From contig NZ_CANLYD010000011.1 of NCBI RefSeq assembly GCF_947495315.1, positions 1 to 64,000 of the forward strand: a stretch of 64,000 nt of DNA, written 5' to 3'. Below are positions 16,409-25,219 of this stretch, piece by piece (positions within the stretch are counted from its first letter, which is position 1; the number at the start of each line of letters is the position of its first letter). The position numbers and the translations under genes were made by a program. Below the pieces are notes generated by a model. That model was not told where the DNA came from and searched no databases. It worked only from the letters and a program-made list of their open reading frames with translations. The stretch comes from an uncultured Aquimarina sp. GTDB taxonomy: Bacteria; Bacteroidota; Bacteroidia; Flavobacteriales; Flavobacteriaceae.

Positions 16409-17200
16409 ATGAAAAGACTATTTTCTATTCTGGCAATCGCAACAGTAATGGCTTTTGGAAATATGCAAGCAGCCACTGCTCCGGCCCAGTTAACGGCAAA
16501 CGTGCAATTATTAATTGCTCCAATAACAACAACAATTCAGGCTGAGGAACCTGCAGCAGCAGAGGAATCCTTTCACCAAAACCTTAAAAAACGTTTTATA
16601 GAAGGAGGCCCTAGCTTTATGGGAATCGTTCTTTTATGTTTGATTCTTGGTCTTGCGATAGCAATCGAAAGAATTATCTTTTTGAATTTATCTACTACTA
16701 ACAGTAAGAAGCTACAACAAAATGTAGAAGATGCTCTTAATAGTGGTGGAGTAGAAGCGGCAAAAGAAGTTTGTAGAAATACAAAAGGCCCAGTTGCTTC
16801 TATATACTATCAAGGTCTTGATAGAGCTGACGAAAGTATTGACGCTGCAGAAAAAGCAGTAGTTGCTTACGGTGGTGTACAAATGGGACAATTAGAGAAA
16901 AATGTATCTTGGGTATCTTTATTTATCGCTCTTGCTCCAATGCTTGGGTTTATGGGTACGGTAATCGGGATGATTGACGCATTTGATAAAATTGAAGCAG
17001 CAGGAGATATGCAACCATCACTTGTAGCAGGAGGTATTAAAGTAGCACTTCTTACTACGGTATTTGGACTTATTGTTGCAATTATACTACAAGTATTCTA
17101 TAACTACATTATCGCTAAGATCGATAGTATAGTAAATGATATGGAAGATGCATCGATTACTTTAATCGATATGTTAGTAGCTTACAAAAACAAAAAATAA
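16409..17200 (+). CDS. exbB: ExbB/TolQ/MotA-family proton channel
   Basis: 263 residues. The N-terminus (MKRLFSILAIATVMAFGN) is a signal-like helix followed by an Ala/Pro-rich linker, an extension seen in Bacteroidota ExbB proteins. The core has TM1 (GPSFMGIVLLCLILGLAIAI, about 68-90) and then the MotA_ExbB domain: GLDRADESIDAAEKA, ISLAPMLGFMGTVIGMI-type TM2 (about 165-190) and GGIKVALLTTVFGLIVAIIL TM3 (about 208-230). With ExbD it uses the proton gradient to energise TonB or other envelope machines. It starts the cluster exbB - membrane protein - exbD - exbD. Confidence 0.92.
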   Translation: MKRLFSILAIATVMAFGNMQAATAPAQLTANVQLLIAPITTTIQAEEPAAAEESFHQNLKKRFIEGGPSFMGIVLLCLILGLAIAIERIIFLNLSTTNSKKLQQNVEDALNSGGVEAAKEVCRNTKGPVASIYYQGLDRADESIDAAEKAVVAYGGVQMGQLEKNVSWVSLFIALAPMLGFMGTVIGMIDAFDKIEAAGDMQPSLVAGGIKVALLTTVFGLIVAIILQVFYNYIIAKIDSIVNDMEDASITLIDMLVAYKNKK

Positions 17201-17313
17201 TAAATGACTGTTTAGATTTTATTTAAGATAATAAAATCTTCATAGCATATTAGAACATTTATTATTTAAAAATAGGGTTGTTGAATTATAACAACCCAAT
17301 AAAAATTAGTCAC

Positions 17314-17808
17314 ATGAAAATTTCAAAAATTTTATCATACGTTGTACTAGCTATAGGTGCTATAGGTGCGATATTATTGTTCTTAATGAACGGTAATTTT
17401 ACCACACTTATGGATAACTATGGTATTACAGAAGCGAAAGATTTGGTGAAAGATACATCTTCATCGGCTTTTGCAGAAGCTACTTCATTGGTGAGTCCTA
17501 TGTATAATCTTACATTGGTTATTTTTGTTGTTATTATAATAGCGACATTAATTGCTGTTTTTTCAGCTTTAGCTAAAAATCCTGCTGGTCTAAAAAATGC
17601 TGGTATTGGAATTGTTGCGTTCTTAATCGTTCTCGGTATAGGTTATGCAATGGCAGAAGGTGTAGAGACACCAATGAAAGATGGCGAAGTGCTTTCTGAA
17701 AGTGGATCTAAGTTGGTAGGAGCTGGTATTTATGCTTTCTACTTTTTGGCAGCTATTGCTGTTGGCCTGATGGGATTATCAGGTGTTAAAAAATTAATAG
17801 GTAAATAA
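17314..17808 (+). CDS. Four-TM membrane protein of the exbB-exbD cluster
   Basis: 164 residues; the chosen ATG gives MKISKILSYVVLAIGAIGAI as the first TM. Further TM helices are at about 65-90 (NLTLVIFVVIIIATLIAVFS), 97-117 (AGIGIVAFLIVLGIGYAMAE) and 136-157 (GIYAFYFLAAIAVGLMGL). The stop lies 2 nt before the first exbD ATG, so it is part of the same operon. The gene recurs between exbB and exbD in flavobacteria. No biochemical role is known to me; a structural partner of the proton channel is plausible. Confidence 0.75.
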   Translation: MKISKILSYVVLAIGAIGAILLFLMNGNFTTLMDNYGITEAKDLVKDTSSSAFAEATSLVSPMYNLTLVIFVVIIIATLIAVFSALAKNPAGLKNAGIGIVAFLIVLGIGYAMAEGVETPMKDGEVLSESGSKLVGAGIYAFYFLAAIAVGLMGLSGVKKLIGK

Positions 17809-17810
17809 TT

Positions 17811-18419
17811 ATGGCAAGAAGATCAGCACCTGAGGTGAACGCAGGATCTATGGCGGACATTGCATTTTTACTTCTTATATTCTTTCTGGTTACTACAACC
17901 ATTGATACGGATAGAGGTATTAGTCGTAAGTTACCACCGCCTTTAGATGAAACAGTAGAGCCTCCAGTTCTAAAGCAAAAAAATATTTTTGTAGTAGAAT
18001 TGAACAAAAATAATGACCTTTTAGTGGAAGAAGCTCCTATGGAGTTAAAGGATTTACGTGCTGCAGCTGTTGCTTTCTTAGATAATGGAGGAGGAAGTGG
18101 TGATGAAGCTTGTAGTTATTGTAAAGGAGATAAGAATCCTAGTTCTTCGGATAATCCAGAAAAAGCAGTAATATCTCTACGTAATAATAGAGAAACTAGT
18201 TATGGTACGTATATAGCAGTACAAAATGAATTAGTTGCAGCTTATAATGAATTACGAAATAGAGAATCAGAACGACTTTACGGAAAGACATTTACTCAAA
18301 TGGAAACTGAACTTAAGGATGTGAACTACTCTGGTAGTAAGGATAGACTTAAGGATCAGATAAAACAAATACAGTTAATGTATCCAGAAAAACTTTCTGA
18401 AGCAGAACCAAAGAAATAA
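17811..18419 (+). CDS. exbD: ExbD/TolR-family biopolymer transport protein (first pair, first copy)
   Basis: 202 residues with one N-terminal TM helix carrying the essential Asp (NAGSMADIAFLLLIFFLV, Asp about residue 16), preceded by MARRSAPEV. The periplasmic part (40-202) contains KNIFVVELNKNNDLLVEEA and a Cys pair in CSYCKGD. The family uses this Asp for proton passage with ExbB. It is immediately followed by a second exbD (21-nt gap). Two different ExbD subunits per cluster are usual in Bacteroidota. Confidence 0.92.
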   Translation: MARRSAPEVNAGSMADIAFLLLIFFLVTTTIDTDRGISRKLPPPLDETVEPPVLKQKNIFVVELNKNNDLLVEEAPMELKDLRAAAVAFLDNGGGSGDEACSYCKGDKNPSSSDNPEKAVISLRNNRETSYGTYIAVQNELVAAYNELRNRESERLYGKTFTQMETELKDVNYSGSKDRLKDQIKQIQLMYPEKLSEAEPKK

Positions 18420-18440
18420 GTATAACATAAAAACGTAATT

Positions 18441-18923
18441 ATGTCTAAGTTTAAAAAGAAAAAGGGTGGTGAATTGCCCGCTATTTCAACAGCGTCTTTA
18501 CCTGATATCGTATTTATGTTACTGTTTTTCTTTATGGTTGCAACAGTTATGAGGGAGAATAACTTAAAAATAGAGAATAGACTTCCTCAAGCAGATCAGA
18601 CAGAAAAGCTGGATAAGAAAAACTTGGTAATGTATATCTACGCAGGAAAACCTAGTTCTAGATATGCAGCAAGTGCAGGTACGCAAGCAAGAATTCAGTT
18701 AAACGATAAGTTTGCTGAGGTAAGCGATATTAAACCTTTTGTGTTAGCAGAAAGAGCTGCTAAAAGAGAGGAAGAAGTGCCATTTCTTATTACTGCCCTA
18801 AAGGTTGATACTGATACCAATATGGGTCTTGTTGGCGATATTAAAAAAGAATTGAGAGAAGTTCAAGCGCTAAAAATTAACTACACCACAAGACAAGGTG
18901 ATGCTACTGGTAATATTCAGTAA
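18441..18923 (+). CDS. exbD: ExbD/TolR-family biopolymer transport protein (first pair, second copy)
   Basis: 160 residues with the TM helix STASLPDIVFMLLFFFMVAT (Asp about residue 25) and a short periplasmic domain (LVMYIYAGKPSSRYAAS, MGLVGDIKKELREVQALKIN). It is last in the operon, before a strong terminator. It differs from the first copy by the ASLPDIVFM motif and a smaller periplasmic domain, so the two probably form a heteromer in the ExbB ring. Confidence 0.9.
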   Translation: MSKFKKKKGGELPAISTASLPDIVFMLLFFFMVATVMRENNLKIENRLPQADQTEKLDKKNLVMYIYAGKPSSRYAASAGTQARIQLNDKFAEVSDIKPFVLAERAAKREEEVPFLITALKVDTDTNMGLVGDIKKELREVQALKINYTTRQGDATGNIQ

Positions 18924-18946
18924 AAGTTAAAGATTTTAATATATTG

Positions 18947-18977
18947 AAAATCCCGCTTATTTAGCGGGATTTTTTTA
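18947..18977 (+). terminator. Intrinsic terminator of the exbB-exbD operon
   Basis: Stem AATCCCGC / GCGGGATT with loop TTATTTA, followed by seven Ts, 24 bp after the second exbD stop. Confidence 0.88.
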
Positions 18978-19405
18978 TGTCTTAAATTTGAGATTATTCT
19001 ATATAAACGATCATTTAAATAATAGTTTAAGATAAATAATGACAGTTACAGGAACTATAATGCATTCATAAACTATTAGGTAAGTTCCATTTTTTTTGAT
19101 TATTTAAATCCTGATTTTTACATAAGTTGTTATACTGGCATAACAATTGTTGCTACTATTTATAACTGTGATCTGTTAATCTGATCAATATCTAACCTTC
19201 CAAGCCAGTGGTATTGAATAGTAGAAATAATACAGTTGTAATTCTATGATGATCCTAGTTTTGATAATAGCTGCTCTAAGTTGTATGAATCAAAGCTTCT
19301 ATAAAATATGGATGGACTTAGAATTGTTTTATTCTTCCAAATAATACCTCTTCAGGTTTACAGTGTGTGATTTAGTAAGTAATTATTAACTAAATATGTA
19401 TTATT
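18978..19405. other. 428-bp spacer between the two exbD pairs, no gene recognised
   Basis: AT-rich sequence with scattered stops in all frames. One 32-codon frame at about 19244-19342 (start MMILVLIIAALSCMNQ) looks lipoprotein-like, but there is no support for it. No relic of exbB or of the four-TM gene could be read here, so only the exbD pair was duplicated. A promoter for the second pair should lie near the right end. Confidence 0.5.
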
Positions 19406-20023
19406 ATGGCTAGAAGATTAGCACCAGAAGTGAATGCGGGATCCATGGCGGATATCGCTTTTTTATTACTCATCTTTTTTTTAGTAAGCACTACCATTGA
19501 AACAGACTATGGAATTAGTAGAAGATTACCTCCACCTCCGGAAGAAATCAAACCTGAAGCTCGTGTTAAAGAAAAGAACCTATTTAGGGTAGAATTAAAT
19601 CAGGTTAATGAATTGTTTGTGGAGAAGAAACCTTTACGATTGGAACAGTTAAAAGCCGCAGCTATCGCTTTTTTAGATAATGGTGGAGGAGTAGAGAAAG
19701 AATACTGTAGGTATTGCAAAGGTGTAAGAGATCCAAAATCTTCGGATAACCCAAATAAAGCGATAATATCACTAATCAATAGTCGAGAAACTAATTATGA
19801 GACATATATCGCTGTTCAGAATGAGCTTATAAGCGCTTATAATGAATTACGAAATAGAGAAGCTCTTAGGATATATGGTGTATCTTTTACAGAAATGAAA
19901 GCGCAACTTAAAGATGTCAATCACTCCGGTGATAAAACGAAGCTTCGAGAACGGATAAAAGAAATTCAATCTATGTATCCAGAGAAACTTTCAGAAGCAG
20001 AACCTGTAACTGCAGAATTATAA
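19406..20023 (+). CDS. ExbD/TolR-family protein (duplicated pair, first copy)
   Basis: 205 residues, a clear paralogue of the exbD at 17811: MARRLAPEVNAGSMADIAFL at the start, the same Asp in the TM helix, the same CRYCKGV cysteine pair and the shared ending MYPEKLSEAEP. Changes are concentrated in the periplasmic linker (PPEEIKPEARVKEK). It is followed after 19 nt by a second exbD paralogue. There is no exbB partner in this second unit, so it must share the ExbB encoded upstream or use another. Confidence 0.9.
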   Translation: MARRLAPEVNAGSMADIAFLLLIFFLVSTTIETDYGISRRLPPPPEEIKPEARVKEKNLFRVELNQVNELFVEKKPLRLEQLKAAAIAFLDNGGGVEKEYCRYCKGVRDPKSSDNPNKAIISLINSRETNYETYIAVQNELISAYNELRNREALRIYGVSFTEMKAQLKDVNHSGDKTKLRERIKEIQSMYPEKLSEAEPVTAEL

Positions 20024-20042
20024 TAACTTAAAACTATTCACG

Positions 20043-20522
20043 ATGTCAATATTTAAAAAAAAACCAAAGACTGAGTTGCCTGCAATTTCGACTGCATCTT
20101 TACCCGATATTGTTTTTATGTTACTGTTTTTCTTTATGGTTGCTACAGTAATGCGAAACGATACGCTGATTGTTAAAAATGAATTACCATATGCAGATCA
20201 GATTGAAAAGTTAGATAGAAAAAATATGGTCATACATATTTATGCTGGCAAACCTAGTTCTAGATATAAAAATGTAGGAACAGAAGCCAAAATTCAACTT
20301 AATGATAAGTTTGCACCTATTCAAGAGATTAAATCTTTTGTTTTGGAAGAGATTAAATCTAAGCCTGAAGAACTACGACCTTTTTTAACAACAGCCCTAA
20401 AAGTAGATAAGGATACCAAAATGGGACTTGTTGGAGATATAAAAAAGGAATTGAGAGCTGTACATATGCTTAAGATTAATTATACAACAAAAACCGGACA
20501 AGCATCAAATAACGCACAATAA
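20043..20522 (+). CDS. ExbD/TolR-family protein (duplicated pair, second copy)
   Basis: 159 residues, paralogous to the exbD at 18441: STASLPDIVFMLLFFFMVAT, HIYAGKPSSRYKN, KMGLVGDIKKELRAV and KINYTTK are all kept. It forms a two-gene unit with the preceding copy and ends at a hairpin. Two complete exbD pairs side by side suggest alternative subunits for different loads or conditions (inference). Confidence 0.9.
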   Translation: MSIFKKKPKTELPAISTASLPDIVFMLLFFFMVATVMRNDTLIVKNELPYADQIEKLDRKNMVIHIYAGKPSSRYKNVGTEAKIQLNDKFAPIQEIKSFVLEEIKSKPEELRPFLTTALKVDKDTKMGLVGDIKKELRAVHMLKINYTTKTGQASNNAQ

Positions 20523-20546
20523 TGTATTTTTAAGTTTTTTTCGTAT

Positions 20547-20570
20547 AATCCCGTGATCTTTCACGGGATT
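20547..20570 (+). terminator. Hairpin after the second exbD pair
   Basis: Perfect stem AATCCCGTGA / TCACGGGATT with loop TCTT, 24 bp after the stop. The tract after it is only moderately T-rich, so termination may be partial. Confidence 0.6.
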
Positions 20571-20669
20571 CTTAATTCTTGTTGTTTTTTAGAAAGTACT
20601 TCTATTTTCTAAATAAATAGATTTATTTTAGTAACCTCTATGGAATGGATGTTAAGAAATGTTAGCCGG

Positions 20670-21386
20670 ATGAAGCAATTGCTTTTGTTTTTAAGCCTTT
20701 TTCTCTTAGCTTGTAACAGTTTTGGGCAAGAAATAACTTCAGATGATCTCGGTCCACAAAAGGAAAAAGTATTAGACTCTCTTTACAGAGAAGACCAATT
20801 CTATGTTGGTCTTACATTTAACTTACTTTGGAATACACCATCGGATGTTGGTCAATCAGGGTTTTCAGGTGGATTTCATTTAGGTTATACCAGAGATATG
20901 CCTATTAATAAAAGACGTAATGTAGCCATCGGATTAGGTTTAGGGTATTCGATCAATACCTATGGTCAGAATTTATTTATAGGAGAAAATGAGGAAACAG
21001 GCCAGAGTATTTTTAGCAGTCTTGAAGGAATAGATTTTGACAGAAACAGGTTTACAACACATCTGGTTGAAGCTCCATTAGAATTTAGATGGAGAACTTC
21101 TGTGCCAGATACGCATAAGTTTTGGAGAATCTATACAGGATTAAGAGTTGGATATCTGTATTATTTCAATTCTAATTTTGAACAGCCTGGAAATCAAGTA
21201 GGACAAACAAAAATAGATGAATTAAACCGTTGGAGAGTAGGAGCTACTTTTACCTTCGGATGGAACACTTTTAATTTTCACTTCTATTATAGTTTAAATC
21301 CTTTGTTTAATAGCAATGCGCTAATTGGTACTGAAGAAGTTGGTTTTAATGTTGCTAAAATTGGATTGATGTTTTATATCCTATAA
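20670..21386 (+). CDS. porT: PorT/SprT-family outer-membrane protein (type IX secretion)
   Basis: 238 residues from the chosen ATG, giving a compact signal peptide (MKQLLLFLSLFLLACNSFGQ); an ATG at 20640 adds 10 residues. The mature protein is a small beta-barrel: FYVGLTFNLLWNTPSDVGQS, GFHLGYTRDMPINKRRNVAI, LVEAPLEFRWRTS, YTGLRVGYLYYF and the terminal KIGLMFYIL. This matches the PorT-type beta-barrel proteins that are required for type IX secretion in Porphyromonas and Flavobacterium. The placement between the exbD genes and rpoN agrees with the usual flavobacterial order. The T9SS-sorted hydrolase at 31505 is a possible cargo. Confidence 0.75.
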   Translation: MKQLLLFLSLFLLACNSFGQEITSDDLGPQKEKVLDSLYREDQFYVGLTFNLLWNTPSDVGQSGFSGGFHLGYTRDMPINKRRNVAIGLGLGYSINTYGQNLFIGENEETGQSIFSSLEGIDFDRNRFTTHLVEAPLEFRWRTSVPDTHKFWRIYTGLRVGYLYYFNSNFEQPGNQVGQTKIDELNRWRVGATFTFGWNTFNFHFYYSLNPLFNSNALIGTEEVGFNVAKIGLMFYIL

Positions 21387-21986
21387 CCAGAAATTAACTA
21401 GGGTAAGTTGAGGGATAACACCTATCAAAAAGCCTAGTGTAAGTTCTAGGTTAGTATGCGCCTTAAAATGTAGTCTCGATGTCGCTACTAGGCCATTAGC
21501 GATGATCATTGCAGCGATAAGCAAAATAAGATTTATTTCGAAATGTATACTTAATGCAATCGTAAACATAGTAACCGCTCCTGTTCCAATCATATGTAAA
21601 CTTGCCTTGATATCAAAAAACACAATAAAAATGGCGCTTAAAGATGATAATAAGGCTCCTAGAAAGAAGAAATATAGTTCAGGGTAATTATATCCATCAA
21701 TAATCATTTTGATTACTAGAAGCAATAATAATGACTGTAACAATAAAGGGATTTTCCGTTGCTTTACGTCTTCTAAATGAATAGAGGTGATAATACCCGT
21801 AGTTCTAAGAAAAAAATAGAGAACTATTGGAATGAATATCGTGACAACTACCAATCCAAGAATTTTTGCTTGAATGATATTTTCAGGAATAAATCTAGGG
21901 GCAGTAACAAAATAAATTACTGAGCCAGCTATGGGCATCAATAAGGGGTGAAAAATATATGAAATGCTTTTTAATAAAAAGTTCAT
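21381..21986 (-). CDS. Integral membrane protein, degenerate PAP2-like
   Basis: 201 residues with six or so TM helices. Traces of the lipid-phosphatase signature are seen: EDVKQRKIPLLLQ (motif 1 KxxxxxxRP weakened), DIKASLHMIGTG (motif 2 PSGH weakened) and ATSRLHFKAHTNLELTLG (motif 3 SRxxxxxHxxxD weakened). The catalytic residues are not clean, so phosphatase activity is doubtful. Its ATG overlaps the rpoN stop by one base (TAATG), so the two genes are translationally coupled. It is convergent with porT with a 6-nt overlap of the ends. Confidence 0.65.
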   Translation of the reverse strand: MNFLLKSISYIFHPLLMPIAGSVIYFVTAPRFIPENIIQAKILGLVVVTIFIPIVLYFFLRTTGIITSIHLEDVKQRKIPLLLQSLLLLLVIKMIIDGYNYPELYFFFLGALLSSLSAIFIVFFDIKASLHMIGTGAVTMFTIALSIHFEINLILLIAAMIIANGLVATSRLHFKAHTNLELTLGFLIGVIPQLTLVNFWL

Positions 21987-23446
21987 TAAATCTTTTTTCG
22001 TAGCCTGGCAACCGAAATATCCAATTGCTCTCTGTATTTAGCTACAGTTCTTCTGGCTATAGGGTATCCTTTTTCTTTTAGGATTTTTGCTAACTTCTCG
22101 TCTGTAAGAGGTTTTTTCTTGTCTTCTTCCCCTATTGTAATTTCCAGTATTTTTTTTATTTCTCTTGTAGAAACTTCTTCCCCTTGGTCATTCGTCATAG
22201 ATTCAGAGAAAAATTCTTTGATCAGCTTCGTTCCATAAGGAGTGTCCACATATTTACTATTAGCTACTCTAGAAACCGTACTAACATCCATATCAATCTC
22301 ATCTGCGATATCTTTAAGGATCATAGGTTTTAGATTACGCTCGTCTCCACTTAAGAAATAACTTCTTTGATAGTGCATTATTGCACTCATTGTTAAAAAA
22401 AGTGTTTGTTGTCTTTGTTTAACAGCTTCAATAAACCATTTAGCAGCATCTAATTTTTGCTTGATAAACATTACCGCGTCCTTTTGCGATTTAGATTTTT
22501 CCTTACTGGCTTTGTAACCTTGTAACATATTGTTATATTCTCTGGAAACGTGTAATTCCGGAGCATTACGGCCATTTAATGTAAGTTCTAGTTCTCCATC
22601 CACAATTCTGATCGTAAAATCAGGAACTACATGTTCTATAAGTTTATTGTTCCCGGCATAAGCACCACCTGGTTTTGGATTAAGATGCTCAATTTCTTCA
22701 ATTGCTTCTTTTAATAAATCTTCTGTAATGTCAAATTTGGTTAAAAGCTTATCATAATGCTTTTTGCTAAAATGATCAAAAGACTTTTCTAAAATCAGTG
22801 ATGCTAATTTAATAGGTATAGTAATTTCTTTTCTTTCTAATTGAATCAATAGACATTCCTGAAGATTTCTGGCGCCAACCCCAGCAGGATCTAACTGGTG
22901 TACTATTTTCAGAACATTTTCTATTTTCTCCTCAGTGGTATATACATTTTGTGTAAAAGCAAGATCATCGAGAATATCTGCTAAAGATCTTCTGATATAG
23001 CCACTCTCGTCAATACTTCCAACAAGAAATTCTGCAATTTCTCGCTCTTCTTCATCAAATCGATAGGTGTTCAATTGATTTACTAAATGTTGGTGAAACG
23101 ATGTCCCAGATGCATACGGAACATTTTTTTCCTCATCATCAGCACTATAGTTATTAGAGCTTAAACGATAACTAGGTATTTCATCATCACTAAGATATTC
23201 ATCAACATTGATGTCCGTTTCTATTTTTTCTGTTCCGTAATCATCTTCATTAGAACTTTCATCACCAAAAGCATCCTCAAACTCATCAGCTTTTTCCTTA
23301 CCGCTATCCAATGCGGGATTTTCCTCCATTTCTTGCTTTAAACGCTGTTCAAATGCTTGTGTAGGAAGCTGAATTAGCTTCATCAACTGAATTTGCTGAG
23401 GAGAAAGTTTTTGAGAAAGTTTAAAATTTAATTGTTGCTTTAGCAT
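21986..23446 (-). CDS. rpoN: RNA polymerase sigma-54 factor
   Basis: 486 residues. The Gln-rich activator-interacting region I opens the protein (LKQQLNFKLSQKLSPQQIQL, KLIQLPTQAF). An acidic stretch follows at about 45-90 and the core-binding domain at 105-300. Region III contains LKDIADEIDMDVSTVSRVAN and the RpoN box ARRTVAKYREQL near the end. It directs transcription from -24/-12 promoters and needs bEBP activators; none is present in this window. It is followed by a coupled membrane-protein gene. In flavobacteria the gene usually sits next to asnS, which here lies about 32 kb away. Confidence 0.95.
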   Translation of the reverse strand: MLKQQLNFKLSQKLSPQQIQLMKLIQLPTQAFEQRLKQEMEENPALDSGKEKADEFEDAFGDESSNEDDYGTEKIETDINVDEYLSDDEIPSYRLSSNNYSADDEEKNVPYASGTSFHQHLVNQLNTYRFDEEEREIAEFLVGSIDESGYIRRSLADILDDLAFTQNVYTTEEKIENVLKIVHQLDPAGVGARNLQECLLIQLERKEITIPIKLASLILEKSFDHFSKKHYDKLLTKFDITEDLLKEAIEEIEHLNPKPGGAYAGNNKLIEHVVPDFTIRIVDGELELTLNGRNAPELHVSREYNNMLQGYKASKEKSKSQKDAVMFIKQKLDAAKWFIEAVKQRQQTLFLTMSAIMHYQRSYFLSGDERNLKPMILKDIADEIDMDVSTVSRVANSKYVDTPYGTKLIKEFFSESMTNDQGEEVSTREIKKILEITIGEEDKKKPLTDEKLAKILKEKGYPIARRTVAKYREQLDISVARLRKKI

Positions 23447-23743
23447 AAAAATGTCAATGTTCTTATACTCACAAAAATAAACAAAATACGGCGTACTTCT
23501 GTAGGTAATCGATGGTTAGTTTAGTGAAACTTCTTTATAAAATTCGCTAAAAGCAAAGATTAAAAAAAGATAGTTGAACTAATCCTGCATTTAGAGCGGG
23601 ATCTCATTCATATTAGTTCTAAAGGATACTTAAAAAATAAATTTCAAAACTATTTTATGCAACTTATCAATAAACGCGCCAAAATCGATTTATTATTTCA
23701 CGAAAGATTTTTTTAGAAGTAGTTATATAGTCAATGTATTAAG

Positions 23744-24382
23744 TTAAGGAATAAAAATTTTATTCTTTATCGCATAAATTACAAGTCCGGTTCGATTTTT
23801 TAAGTGTAATTTTTCAAATATAGAATCTCTGTATCCTTCTATTGTTTTAGGACTAAGACACATGTCACTTGCGATTTCTTTATATGTTTTTTCCGTACAA
23901 GCATGTTTGATGAATTCCATTTCTCGCTCCTTTAATAGTACTTTGTTTTCTTTTTTTGGATTTAAGGACCCTAATAATAAATTAGTAACATCTTTGGTGT
24001 GATAGAAACCAGTTTCCTGCACTTCTACCAGTGCATTTTCGAGAATACTCTTTTCCGTGTCTTTCAGTAAATATCCTTTAGCACCTGCTCGAAGCATTTT
24101 AAGAATGGTTTTTTCATCTTCTTCTACAGAAAGTGCCAGAACATTTACCTGTGGATATTCTTCCTTAAGAGCAATGGTAGTCTCAATACCATTCATAATA
24201 GGCATATTGATATCCATAAGAACAACATCCGGAATGTTTTTAGGATCTTTTAATCGAGTGAGTAGTTCCCTTCCATTTTTACACAGGTACAATATTTTGA
24301 ATTTAGAAAATCCATTTACCAATCCTGCAAGGGCCTGTGATAATAAGATATGATCTTCTACAATAACTACTGAGTACTTCAT
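23744..24382 (-). CDS. NarL/FixJ-type response regulator
   Basis: 212 residues. The receiver domain carries the phosphoacceptor Asp in VVLMDINMPIMNG, the acidic pair VVIVEDH and the Lys in GAKGYLLKDTE. A C-terminal LuxR/GerE helix-turn-helix follows (TYKEIASDMCLSPKTIEGYR, IFEKLHLKNRTG). It is the last gene of a four-gene minus-strand operon with a histidine kinase, a multi-TM protein and a lipoprotein. It is probably phosphorylated by the adjacent kinase; targets are unknown. Confidence 0.9.
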   Translation of the reverse strand: MKYSVVIVEDHILLSQALAGLVNGFSKFKILYLCKNGRELLTRLKDPKNIPDVVLMDINMPIMNGIETTIALKEEYPQVNVLALSVEEDEKTILKMLRAGAKGYLLKDTEKSILENALVEVQETGFYHTKDVTNLLLGSLNPKKENKVLLKEREMEFIKHACTEKTYKEIASDMCLSPKTIEGYRDSIFEKLHLKNRTGLVIYAIKNKIFIP

Positions 24383-24427
24383 GAGTGTATTTTTTGTGTG
24401 AATAGCCTTTTGTGACTTTATATTATG

Positions 24428-25219
24428 TTAATAAGCTTCCTCTTCCGTAACCGTTTTTTTATAATGATACGTTAAGGTGATGGCAGTACCTTTTCCTTTA
24501 GCAGAATCCAAACTAACCTCTGCGTTTATTAATTTTCCTCTGTTCTGCATATTGCATAATCCAATACCAATATTTTGTCGGGATTTAAGGTCTTTCATAT
24601 CAAAACCTACTCCATCATCTTTTGCATTGATGATTAATTTATCCTTACTGTAACGGACATTTACATTTAATTTGGAAGCTTTAGAATGTTTAATAGTATT
24701 ACTAAAAAACTCTTGTAATATCCTGAAAATGATGATTTCTGCTTTATCATCTAAGGTTCTTATTTCTGTATTACTACTTAGGGTTGCTTCAATAAATTGT
24801 AATCTATTAAATCGTTCCACTTCTAAGGCAATAGCTTCAGTGAGGCTAAGACTTTTGATCGCATCTGGATTAATCAATTTAGATAGCGCTCTTAGTTCTG
24901 TAAGACTCTTAGTAATGGTTTCTGTAACTTCCGGAAGTCTTTTTGGATCTTCTTTAGCCACATCCACTTGTATTTTTGCTAGCGTGAGTAACTGACCGAT
25001 GTTATCGTGCAGCTCCCAACTAATATTTCTAAGTGTCTCTTCTCGTATTTCTATCTGGGTTTCTGCAATAGCCCTTTCAAACTTCTTTTCTGCTTCTTTT
25101 TGTTGTAATAAGAGGTTGTTCTTTCTCTTTTGAAAAATGTAAAAAAGAGCAATCATTAAAACAATAATTACTACCAAAATTATGCTGGCTATTAATATTG
25201 CTGTTTCTTGTCGCTCCAT
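24428..25219 (-). CDS. Sensor histidine kinase (HisKA_3/NarX type, one TM)
   Basis: 263 residues. An N-terminal TM helix (AILIASIILVVIIVLMIALF) is followed by a coiled coil, then the phospho-acceptor His in NISWELHDNIGQLLTLA, and the HATPase_c domain with N-box FFSNTIKHSKAS and G-box DDGVGFD. It has no large extracellular sensor of its own, so sensing may be done by the multi-TM protein whose gene overlaps it by 28 nt. It pairs with the NarL-type regulator 45 nt downstream. Confidence 0.9.
   Translation of the reverse strand: MERQETAILIASIILVVIIVLMIALFYIFQKRKNNLLLQQKEAEKKFERAIAETQIEIREETLRNISWELHDNIGQLLTLAKIQVDVAKEDPKRLPEVTETITKSLTELRALSKLINPDAIKSLSLTEAIALEVERFNRLQFIEATLSSNTEIRTLDDKAEIIIFRILQEFFSNTIKHSKASKLNVNVRYSKDKLIINAKDDGVGFDMKDLKSRQNIGIGLCNMQNRGKLINAEVSLDSAKGKGTAITLTYHYKKTVTEEEAY

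Noticed and set aside
19244..19342. 32-codon lipoprotein-like frame (MMILVLIIAALSCMNQ) between the exbD pairs
   Set aside because: No supporting spacing, promoter or terminator; short hydrophobic frames are frequent by chance in AT-rich DNA.
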